This document shows, one piece after another, positions 7,582 through 14,086 of a stretch of DNA of 20,978 nucleotides (position 1 is its first letter; each line of letters opens with the position of its first letter). Origin of the DNA: DASUZB01 sp035535495 (GTDB taxonomy: Bacteria; Actinomycetota; CALGFH01); the NCBI GenBank assembly GCA_035535495.1, contig DATLQA010000080.1, forward strand, positions 1-20,978. The letters run 5' to 3'. A model generated the notes under the pieces. That model was not told where the DNA came from and ran no database searches. It worked only from the letters and a program-made list of their open reading frames with translations. Both the position numbers and the translations under genes were made by a program.

Positions 7582-8999
7582 CAGTACGCCTTGGCGACCA
7601 GGATGTCGTGGACGGCCTGGGCGCCGTCCACCACGCAGGTGGGCGCGGGTGGCTCCTCGGCCGTGATCGTCCGGATGGAGGCGCCGGTGCCCTCCCCGAG
7701 CACTCCCTCGCAGTCGTCCTTGCCGCACCAGGCCATCCGGAAGAAGCCGCCGTCGTCGATGCGGCGGCGGAACTCCTCCAGGTCGGTGACCGTATAGGTG
7801 TGGTCGGTGCGGAAGGCCAGCGAGTCGGCGTGGAGGTTGCGCTGCAACACGTCGAGGAGGTCCCTGGCGGCGTTGGCGACGCCGTCGATCGGGACCGGCG
7901 ACTTGTCCCTGGTGTCCCGGCGGACCAGGGTGGCCTGGCCGCGTTCCAGCTCACGCGGGCCCAGCTCGATCCGGACCGGGACCCCGCGCAGCTCCCAGTC
8001 GACCGAGCGCCGCCCGAACGACAGGTGGAAGCGGCTGTCCACGTGGGTGCGGACGCCGTCGGCGACCAGCTCGGCGGCGATCTTGTCGACCGCCCGGGCG
8101 ACCTCGCCCTCGGCCAGCGGCACCAGCACCACCTGGTGCGGCGCGATCAGCGGCGGGAGCCTGAGCCCGTGGTCGTCGCCGTGGGCCATGATCACCGCGC
8201 CGAGCATGCGGGTGGACGAGCCCCACGAGGTGGTGGCCACGTACTGGCGCTGGCCCTCGGCGTCCAGGTACTGGATGTCGAACGAGCGGGCGAAGTTGTG
8301 GCCCAGGTTGTGGCTGGTGCCCATCTGCAACGCCTTGCCGTCCCGCATCAGGCCTTCGCAGGTGTAGGTCCGGTCGGCGCCGGCGAACCGCTCCCGCTCC
8401 GACTTCTCCCCCACCACCACCGCGACGCCGAGCGTGTCCTCCATGAACGCGCGGTAGACCTCGAGCATCTGCAGCGTCTCGGCCTGCGCCTCCTCGTAGG
8501 TGGCGTGGGCGGTGTGGCCCTCCTGCCAGAGGAACTCGGTGGTGCGCAGCAGGATGCGCGGGCGCAGCTCCCAGCGCACCACGTTGGCCCACTGGTTGAT
8601 CAGCAGCGGCAGGTCGCGGTGCGACTGGATCCACTTGGCGAACAGGTGGTTGATGACCGTCTCCGAGGTGGGCCGGACGACCACCGGCTCGGCCAGCTTC
8701 TCGCCGCCGCCGTGGGTGACCACGGCCAGTTCCGGCCTGAACCCCTCGACGTGCTCCTTCTCTTTTTCGAGGAAGCTCATCGGGATGAACAGCGGGAAGT
8801 AGGCGTTCTGCACGCCGGTGGCCTTGATGCGCCGGTCCATGTCGGCCTGCATCAGCTCCCAGATGGCCCACCCCCACGGTCGCACGACCATGGTCCCCCG
8901 CACCGGGCCGGTCTCGGCCAGTTCGGCCCGAGCGACGACGTCCTGGTACCACTGGGGGAAATCCTCCCCCTGGGGGGTGAGCACGGCCTGGTTGGCCAC
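7581..8999 (-). CDS. proS: Prolyl-tRNA synthetase, archaeal/eukaryotic-type (ProS type 3)
   Basis: The 472-residue enzyme charges tRNA-Pro with proline. Class II motif 1 lies around GTMVVRPWGWAIWELMQ (35-51). RPTSET (109-114) is the ProRS proline-pocket signature. Motif 2 is RWELRPRILLRTTEFLWQEG (142-161) and motif 3 is GSSTRMLGAVIMAHGDDHG (260-278). The anticodon-binding domain follows from about 285, and the C-terminal domain contains the CGKDDC pair of the archaeal-type enzyme. There is no YbaK-like editing insertion, as expected for type 3. The start is GTG at 8999 with GGAGGAGG and GGAAGG upstream. It is the first gene of the proS/zinc-ribbon/RNase HI operon and is preceded by an unusual repeated leader. 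Confidence 0.96.
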   Translation of the reverse strand: MANQAVLTPQGEDFPQWYQDVVARAELAETGPVRGTMVVRPWGWAIWELMQADMDRRIKATGVQNAYFPLFIPMSFLEKEKEHVEGFRPELAVVTHGGGEKLAEPVVVRPTSETVINHLFAKWIQSHRDLPLLINQWANVVRWELRPRILLRTTEFLWQEGHTAHATYEEAQAETLQMLEVYRAFMEDTLGVAVVVGEKSERERFAGADRTYTCEGLMRDGKALQMGTSHNLGHNFARSFDIQYLDAEGQRQYVATTSWGSSTRMLGAVIMAHGDDHGLRLPPLIAPHQVVLVPLAEGEVARAVDKIAAELVADGVRTHVDSRFHLSFGRRSVDWELRGVPVRIELGPRELERGQATLVRRDTRDKSPVPIDGVANAARDLLDVLQRNLHADSLAFRTDHTYTVTDLEEFRRRIDDGGFFRMAWCGKDDCEGVLGEGTGASIRTITAEEPPAPTCVVDGAQAVHDILVAKAY

Positions 9000-9106
9000 G
9001 AGCCTTCCGCCTCCTCCGCGGTGTGGGAGCCAAGAGTCGCAGCGTACCCAGGCTGGGCGACCCGGGCAAAAGACAAACGCCTTCGGCGCTGCCGTTGGCG
9101 GCCACT

Positions 9107-9184
9107 GGATCCCGCCGAGGACCGGCCAGAAGGGATCCCGGCGAAGAACTCACCGAGAGGATCCCGCCGAAGGACCCGATGGGG
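9107..9184. repeat. Three imperfect tandem repeats with 26-bp period in the proS leader
   Basis: Three units begin at 9107, 9133 and 9159, exactly 26 bp apart. Each opens with GGATCCCG(C/G)CGA(A/-)G and continues to GAC/AAC. The 9 or so bases between cores are not conserved. They lie about 110-185 bp upstream of the proS start, in the part probably transcribed as its leader, just beyond the terminator of the thioredoxin gene. Spacing that matches to the base argues for a real tandem duplication or a functional array. Confidence 0.6.
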
Positions 9185-9185
9185 C

Positions 9186-9213
9186 TCGGGGGAGCTGTCT
9201 CGGGCTCCCCCGA
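9186..9213 (-). terminator. Hairpin terminator of the thioredoxin operon
   Basis: TCGGGGGAGC (9186-9195) and GCTCCCCCGA (9204-9213) form a perfect 10-bp stem with an 8-base loop. It begins five bases after the TGA of the thioredoxin gene. The minus-strand side lacks a clean U tract, as is usual for GC-rich actinobacterial terminators. Confidence 0.7.
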
Positions 9214-9218
9214 ATCAA

Positions 9219-10016
9219 TCAAAACAACGCGCTGGTCAGGTTCCGGCGGTAGCGCATGGTCAGCGGGTGGTCGTCGCCGAGGAGCTGGAAGACGTCCAGC
9301 ATGAGCCTGCGGGCGGGCTCGCGCCGCTCGCCGCCCTCGCGCACGGCCGCGAGCAGCTGGTCCAGCGCCGTCTCTGGCGCGCCGTCGCTGGCCATGCGCG
9401 CCGCCGCGGCGAACGGCGACGCCTGGTCGGCGCCCTCCCGTGCCAGCCGGGCACGGGCCAGCAGCGCGGCCGCCTCCGGCGCCTGCTCCACCGGCCCGAG
9501 CAGCTCCAGTGCCTCGTCGACCTCGCCGCGGACCATGGCGAGCCCCGCGAGCCCGACCCTGGCGGGGACGCTGTCCGGGTCGGCGGCGAGCGCCTCGCGG
9601 TAGCGGACCTCGGCGTCGGCCGGGTCGAGCGACGCGGCCTCGGCGGCGGCCAGGTCGGCCTGGCTCGGCACCAGCGCCTCGATGAAGCGCTCGACCACGG
9701 CGGGTGGCTGGGCGCCGACGAACTCGTCGACGATGCGGCCGTCGGCGAACGCCTTGACGGCCGGGATGCCCTGGATCCCGAAGGCGGCCGAGAGTCGTGG
9801 GGCCTGGTCGACGTCGAGCTTGGCGAGCACCACCCGGCCGCCGCGCGCGGTCACCGCCTGCTCAAGGATCGGCCCGAGGACGCGGCACGGCGCGCACCAC
9901 CCGGCCCAGAAGTCGACCACCACAGGGACGTCGAAGGAGCGGCGCAGCACCCGCTCCTGGAAGTCAGCCTCGCCGACGTCGATGACGACGTCGTGGGCGA
10001 CAGGTTGCTCGCTCAT
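9219..10016 (-). CDS. Thioredoxin-domain protein with C-terminal TPR-like region (YbbN/CnoX-like)
   Basis: The 265-residue product starts with a complete thioredoxin fold: strand VVVDFWAGWCAPCR (32-45) with redox cysteines 41 and 44, and the cis-proline loop GIQGIPAVKAF (80-90). From about residue 110 it is all-helical, with TPR-like blocks (DAEVRYREALAADPDSVPAR) and ends NLTSALF. This layout is that of YbbN/CnoX, a holdase that protects proteins from oxidative damage and hands them to chaperonin. It keeps the WCxxC pair, which E. coli CnoX lacks, so it may be redox-active. ATG 10016 is chosen although the Shine-Dalgarno is weak; a TTG at 10052 would add 12 residues. Confidence 0.85.
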   Translation of the reverse strand: MSEQPVAHDVVIDVGEADFQERVLRRSFDVPVVVDFWAGWCAPCRVLGPILEQAVTARGGRVVLAKLDVDQAPRLSAAFGIQGIPAVKAFADGRIVDEFVGAQPPAVVERFIEALVPSQADLAAAEAASLDPADAEVRYREALAADPDSVPARVGLAGLAMVRGEVDEALELLGPVEQAPEAAALLARARLAREGADQASPFAAAARMASDGAPETALDQLLAAVREGGERREPARRLMLDVFQLLGDDHPLTMRYRRNLTSALF

Positions 10017-10086
10017 GCCGACTTGGTACGCCCGTGGACCACGTTTCCGCAAGCTGACCTGGGGTGGACGCGCCAGCCGGGACGGA

Positions 10087-10623
10087 TCAGGTCTCTGGCG
10101 AGCTCGCCAGCGGGTGGGCGAGCTGGTCGGCGTGCTCCTCCAGGTGGCGGACCAGGAAGTCCTCCACGATCTGGGCGACGGTCATGCGCCCGAGCGTCTG
10201 GTGGGTGCCGGTACGGGCCAGCGCGGCGTCGTCGAGCCGGTCGAGCAGGGCGAGCACCCCGGCCACGCCCTGGTCCATCCGGCCGAGCAGCACCAGGAGG
10301 TCGTCGCGGCGATCCCGTTCGATCGCCGTGACCCGGTCCGGGTCGGTCTTGACCCGGCCGAAGGGGACGCCGTCGGTCCCGTTGGCGACCGTCTCGGCCT
10401 GGCGGACCCAGTAGGGCAGCATCTCAGCCACGTGGGCGAGCACCTGGCCGGCCTCCCAGCGCTCACCCGTGCCAGGGTCGGCCTCGGTGACGGTGCCAGG
10501 CCGCCAGGCGCCCAGGTTGGCGCGGATCCGCCCGGCCGCGGCGAGCAGCCGCGCCGCCAGGTCACGTCCCCGGGAGGACTCCTGCCCGGCGGAGCGCTGG
10601 TCCGGCGGCGGTGTCGCGCTCAC
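10087..10623 (-). CDS. DinB-fold metal-binding protein (possible mycothiol-dependent enzyme)
   Basis: The 178-residue product has the four-helix DinB/YfiT pattern. His64 (VLAHVAEM) sits in the second helix, and His160 and His164 (RHLEEHADQL) form the late H-x3-H. Together these are the usual metal triad. The superfamily includes mycothiol-dependent maleylpyruvate isomerase and bacillithiol transferases, which replace glutathione enzymes in bacteria lacking glutathione. The start is GTG at 10623, overlapping the stop of the FAH-like gene by four bases (GTGA). This coupling to a fumarylacetoacetase-like hydrolase suggests an isomerase partner. The ligand set is H/H/H rather than the H/E/H described for maleylpyruvate isomerase, so the exact reaction is open. 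Confidence 0.75.
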   Translation of the reverse strand: MSATPPPDQRSAGQESSRGRDLAARLLAAAGRIRANLGAWRPGTVTEADPGTGERWEAGQVLAHVAEMLPYWVRQAETVANGTDGVPFGRVKTDPDRVTAIERDRRDDLLVLLGRMDQGVAGVLALLDRLDDAALARTGTHQTLGRMTVAQIVEDFLVRHLEEHADQLAHPLASSPET

Positions 10624-11585
10624 TGGCCGAGCCGGGGACGGACCCGCTCCGGGTCGGGCGTGAACGCGCGGGTGCTGGTCTCCTCCACCCGGTTGGTGAG
10701 CACGCCCAAGCCGTCCACCTCCAGCTCCACCTCGTCTCCCGGTTGCAGGTAGGGGTACTTCTCCGAGCCGTGGACCAGGGCGAGCTCCAGGATGCAGCCG
10801 GTGCCGCAGGTGCCCGAGCCGAGCACGTCGCCGCGGCGCACCGGCGCCCCCTCGGCCGCGTAGCTCAGCATCTCGGCGAAGCTCCACCACAACCCGTCCA
10901 GGTCGGCCCGCGAGTACTCGACCCCGTTGACCCTGGCCGACATCGCCGCCCTCGGCACCTCGCGCAGGCCCCTCGGCGCGAACTCGTTGGTGGTGACCAG
11001 CCACGGCCCGAGGGAGGTGGCGAAGTCCTTGCCTTTGGCGGGGCCGAGCGACAGCGCCATCTCGCGGCGCTGGACGTCCCTGGCAGACCAGTCGTTCATC
11101 ACCATGAACCCGGCCACCGCCCGGTCGGCGTCGTCCAGGCCGGCCGCGCCGGCGTCCCTGCCGAGGACGCAGGCGACCTCCAGCTCGTAATCGAGCTCGT
11201 CGGATCGCGGCGGGGCGGCCACCGGGTCGCCTGGACCGACGATCGCGTGCGGGTTGGTGAAGTAGAAGACCGGCAGCTCATACCAGTCCGGGTTCATCTC
11301 CAGGCCGCGGCGCGCCCTGGCCGTGCGCACGTGCTGCTCGAACGCGTAGAAGTCACGCACGCTGGGCGGGTCGGCGACCGGCGCGAGCAGCCGGGCCGAC
11401 GCCAGCGGCTGCGGTTCGGCCACCGGCGCCGGCCGCAGCTCCGGGTCCTCGTTGGCCGCCATCGCCAGGTCGAGCACGGCGTCGAGCCCGGTCAGGCCCT
11501 CGCCGTCACCCACCGGCACGATCGTCTCCCCGTCCAGGTAGCCGACCTGAGCGCCGCCAGGCGCGGCGAAGCGCACGATCTTCAT
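10620..11585 (-). CDS. Fumarylacetoacetate hydrolase family protein, fumarylacetoacetase-like
   Basis: The 321-residue enzyme belongs to the FAH family, which hydrolyses C-C bonds of diketo acids. It resembles true fumarylacetoacetase more than the short FAH-domain enzymes. VRDFYAFEQH (76-85) parallels the animal FAH segment with a metal-binding Asp and catalytic His (here Asp78 and His85). DYELE (132-136) gives Glu134 and Glu136, MNDWSARD (163-170) gives Asp165, and GKDFATSLGPW (185-195) gives the conserved Lys186. GSGTCGTG is the late Gly-rich loop. GGAGGGAG precedes the ATG at 11585. It leads an operon with the DinB-fold gene and probably the thioredoxin gene 70 bp further on. It could act in homogentisate or gentisate breakdown, but no ring dioxygenase of those pathways is in view. 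Confidence 0.88.
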   Translation of the reverse strand: MKIVRFAAPGGAQVGYLDGETIVPVGDGEGLTGLDAVLDLAMAANEDPELRPAPVAEPQPLASARLLAPVADPPSVRDFYAFEQHVRTARARRGLEMNPDWYELPVFYFTNPHAIVGPGDPVAAPPRSDELDYELEVACVLGRDAGAAGLDDADRAVAGFMVMNDWSARDVQRREMALSLGPAKGKDFATSLGPWLVTTNEFAPRGLREVPRAAMSARVNGVEYSRADLDGLWWSFAEMLSYAAEGAPVRRGDVLGSGTCGTGCILELALVHGSEKYPYLQPGDEVELEVDGLGVLTNRVEETSTRAFTPDPERVRPRLGQ

Positions 11586-11919
11586 GCCTGCTCGACTCCC
11601 TCCCGTGCCTGATCCCGGCCACGCCATGCCCCTGCTGGCCGTCCCGGGGAAGGGTACCGGTTCGCGCCGCCCGGCCGTCAGGGGCGATTTGCCACGCAGC
11701 TCTTCCCAAGCGCCGCAAACCCCGCGCGAACCTGCGTACTTTTCTGGAAGCCTTTGGGTGCGAGCTGCCGCGTTTCCGCTGCTCAGCAGCCCTTTTGCGG
11801 CGTACGCGAATGTGGTCGCTCGGGACCGATCGCCGCAACCGGGTGGTTTGCGGAAGCCGGGTAGGAGCCAGTCAGGTGCCTTCAATTGGGACTCTCGTGT
11901 CTGCAGAAGGGGGCGGCGC
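11586..11919 (+). other. Intergenic region with alternating complementary elements; candidate structured leader
   Basis: This 334-bp divergent region has no gene. It contains four copies of one element in alternating orientation: CGCCGCAAA at 11711-11719, TTTGCGGCG at 11794-11802, CGCCGCAA at 11831-11838 and TTTGCGG at 11847-11853. The second can pair with the first (9 bp) or third (8 bp), and the third can instead pair with the fourth. A short hairpin GCTGC/GCAGC (11778-11790) lies between. Such mutually exclusive pairings are typical of attenuators and riboswitches, here ahead of the secreted-protein gene at 11920. I could not match it to a known class, and no convincing promoter is visible. 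Confidence 0.4.
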
Positions 11920-12501
11920 ATGCCTCGGGGAAAGCATGAATTTCGGCCATCGCGTGGAATCCGTGCCTTGATGGTCGTCTTGGCGGTCGGCATTCCACTT
12001 GCCGTGGTCGCGGCCGGCCTTTCCATACCGACTCGCGCCAAGGCCGACGGCGCCACCACGGCCGGCAGGGGCACGACCACCGACGTCACCCTCAACATCC
12101 CGTTGATGTTCCTGGACAACCTCTGCAACGGCGACGTCGTCACCCTCCACGGCGACCTGCGCATCATCACCAGGACCACGCCCACCCGCAACGGCGGCTA
12201 CACGGTGCGCTCGACCGCGATCGCCCGCAACCTGCAGGGCGAGCGGGCGGCACCGCCACCGCCGATCGGCTACCACGGTGACGACGGCGAGAACACCTTC
12301 TCGTACTACGCGCCGCCGCCCTACCCGTCCACCTTCCGGGTGGTGCACTGGACCAGGCTCGTTCCCGAGGCCCCCGCGCCGACCATGTACCTCGTGCTGG
12401 TGCTCAGGGAGACCGTCCTGGCGGACGGGACGGTGGTGCCGGTGTTCGAGCGCGCCTTCCTCGTCTGTGCGCGGCCGACCTGTTCGAGCAGGCACGTCTA
12501 G
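11920..12501 (+). CDS. Small secreted protein of unknown function
   Basis: The 193-residue product starts MPRGKHEFRPSRGIR, then has a hydrophobic segment (about 15-37) and a likely signal-peptidase site after TRAKA (near 42), so it is exported. The mature part is beta-rich and polar, with a Pro-rich stretch (ERAAPPPPIGYHGDDG) and four cysteines, one at LDNLCNGD and three near the end (VCARPTC, then the terminal region). No known domain is recognised. AGAAGGGGG at about 11905-11913 precedes the ATG; the frame stays open upstream but without coding character. The DyP-like gene follows after 79 bp on the same strand, so the two may share a transcript. Confidence 0.65.
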   Translation: MPRGKHEFRPSRGIRALMVVLAVGIPLAVVAAGLSIPTRAKADGATTAGRGTTTDVTLNIPLMFLDNLCNGDVVTLHGDLRIITRTTPTRNGGYTVRSTAIARNLQGERAAPPPPIGYHGDDGENTFSYYAPPPYPSTFRVVHWTRLVPEAPAPTMYLVLVLRETVLADGTVVPVFERAFLVCARPTCSSRHV

Positions 12502-12580
12502 GTATCCCCTGCTGGGAGCGCGTCCGGCGTGGCCCACGGCGGTTGGATGCGCCTGAGCACGGGCCAGGGAGGGCAGAACC

Positions 12581-14062
12581 ATGACCAACGAAGACCAGCG
12601 GACAGCCGACGAGCAGCGGCGGGACGTCAGCCGGCGTGGATTGTTCAAGCGCGCGGCCGCGGTGGGGCTCGGCTCGCTCGCCGCCCGCGGGGTCTACGAG
12701 GTGCTCGACGAGTTCGACGGGCCGACGCGCGCCGAGGCGGCGACGGTGTTCCGCCGGTTCCAGGAGCAGTACCTCATCGACCAGGTCGAGGGGATCGTTG
12801 ACAACGGCGTTGGCGTCGCCATCCCGCCGCTGCACAACGACGTGTTCACCGCCAAGCTCAAGAGCAGCACCAACTGGACCACCGCCGCGCTGAAGAGCGC
12901 CAAGACCCGGGTCGAGAACGCGATCGCCAAGGTGGAGGCGCCCTACCCCTCGACCGCCGCGGGACTGACCATCGTGGTCGGCTGGGGGCTCCCCTACTTC
13001 CGCACCTTCACGCCCACCCTGTGGCCGACCTACCTGCCGAAGATCCCCAACACCAACCCGGCGCAGTACGCCGTGCTGGACGCGATCAAGTTTCCCAGCG
13101 ACCCCGGCAACGTGGTGCTGGAAGACAACCACGTGATGTTCAAGTTCCGCAGCGACTCCGCCTCGATCGTCGGCGGCGCCGAGGGAGCGCTGTTCGACGA
13201 CCAGAACAGCGGCGCCTACATCGGCGACCTGTTCGACCTGACCAGCAAGCGCATCGGCTTCCTCGGCCGCGGGTTCGGCAGCCGCAGCATCGCCAAGACG
13301 CTCGCCCTGGCCGCCGGCGTCCCCGGCGCCGACAAGATCCCCGAGGCCGCCCAGTTGATGCTCGGCTTCACCAGCACCCAGGCGCAGGCGCTCGGCCCGG
13401 ACCTCATCCCCAGCTTCGAGACCCTGCGCGGCGTCACCAACCAGTACCCGAACGGCTACTTCACCGCCGGCTGCGCCATGCACCTGTCCCACCTCTACCT
13501 GGACCTCGACATCTGGTACAGCAGCTTCGACTACGCCGGCCGGGTCAAGCGGATGTTCTCGCCCCGCACCCCGGTCCCGTCGAACTCCAACACCGTCACC
13601 ATCCCGAACGGTCCCGCGCAGGTCTCGACCATGGCGCAGGTCAAGCAGGACGCCGCCAGCGGCCTGCTGGGCCACAACGCCCTGCTGCAGCAGGCCGCCC
13701 GGCTCGGCAACGACCAGACCGACAACTACGGCCGGTTCCGGCGCAAGGGCACCTCGGTGCCCCTGCGGGAGGACTTCAACACCCTGGACGACCCGTTCGC
13801 CTGGGCCCCCGGCGGCGTGGGTCCCACCAACAAGCCGGGCATGCACTTCGTGGCATTCCTCCCCGGCCACCACCTGTTCCATCGCGCCCGGCTGGCGATG
13901 GACGGGGTGATGCCGGACGGGACCAACTTCCGTAACCCTCCGTACTCCATCCCCGACGAGAACAACGGCATCAACGCCAGGATGCATGCCTCGCACCGCC
14001 AGAACTACGTCATCCCACCGCGCCGGAACCGTTCGTTCCCCCTGGCCGAGCTGCTGACCTGA
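12581..14062 (+). CDS. TAT-exported DyP-type peroxidase-like protein (DUF7405-like)
   Basis: The 493-residue protein begins with a twin-arginine signal (VSRRGLFKRAAAVGLG, 16-31), so it is exported folded, consistent with a cofactor. The body resembles the dimeric ferredoxin-like DyP peroxidase fold: LTIVVGWGLPYFR (129-141) matches the early strand, HVMFKFRSD (184-192) the second-strand region, and MHFVAFLPGHHLFHRARLAM (421-440) the C-terminal strand and helix. His365 (LLGHNALL), followed by YGRFRRKG (383-390), sits where DyPs have their proximal heme His and following Arg. The canonical GxxDG loop is not seen; the corresponding place reads TLRGVTNQYPNG. AGGGAGGG at 12566-12573 supports the start. 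It may be a divergent heme protein; heme binding is inferred. Confidence 0.6.
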   Translation: MTNEDQRTADEQRRDVSRRGLFKRAAAVGLGSLAARGVYEVLDEFDGPTRAEAATVFRRFQEQYLIDQVEGIVDNGVGVAIPPLHNDVFTAKLKSSTNWTTAALKSAKTRVENAIAKVEAPYPSTAAGLTIVVGWGLPYFRTFTPTLWPTYLPKIPNTNPAQYAVLDAIKFPSDPGNVVLEDNHVMFKFRSDSASIVGGAEGALFDDQNSGAYIGDLFDLTSKRIGFLGRGFGSRSIAKTLALAAGVPGADKIPEAAQLMLGFTSTQAQALGPDLIPSFETLRGVTNQYPNGYFTAGCAMHLSHLYLDLDIWYSSFDYAGRVKRMFSPRTPVPSNSNTVTIPNGPAQVSTMAQVKQDAASGLLGHNALLQQAARLGNDQTDNYGRFRRKGTSVPLREDFNTLDDPFAWAPGGVGPTNKPGMHFVAFLPGHHLFHRARLAMDGVMPDGTNFRNPPYSIPDENNGINARMHASHRQNYVIPPRRNRSFPLAELLT

Positions 14063-14065
14063 GCG

Positions 14066-14086
14066 TGACCGGCCCGCCGACGGTCA
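14066..14086. terminator. Weak hairpin between convergent genes
   Basis: TGACCG (14066-14071) and CGGTCA (14081-14086) form a 6-bp stem with a 9-base loop in the 21-bp gap between the DyP-like and GH3-family genes, overlapping the latter's stop codon. It could serve both transcripts, but there is no T tract. Confidence 0.3.

Noticed and set aside
9000..9106. T-box riboswitch in the proS leader
   Set aside because: ACCGCGGAGG near the end of the leader recalls the T-box antiterminator, but the tRNA-binding TGGN bulge and the flanking terminator/antiterminator pairing are not visible.
9107..9184. CRISPR array
   Set aside because: Only three degenerate cores with spacers of about 9 bases and no cas genes; the period is far too short.
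7608..10331. 907-codon open frame on the plus strand
   Set aside because: It runs antisense to proS and the thioredoxin gene, is Arg/Gly/Pro/Val-rich and shows no domain. It is a third-codon GC shadow.
11586..11919. ydaO/c-di-AMP or cobalamin riboswitch
   Set aside because: I looked for the conserved GTCAGCTAACC and B12-box type segments and did not find them. Only an unclassified structured region is claimed.
10620..12191. Long N-terminal extension of the FAH-like protein beyond 11585
   Set aside because: The extension crosses the divergent promoter region and the neighbouring plus-strand gene; ATG 11585 has a good Shine-Dalgarno and begins the conserved sequence.
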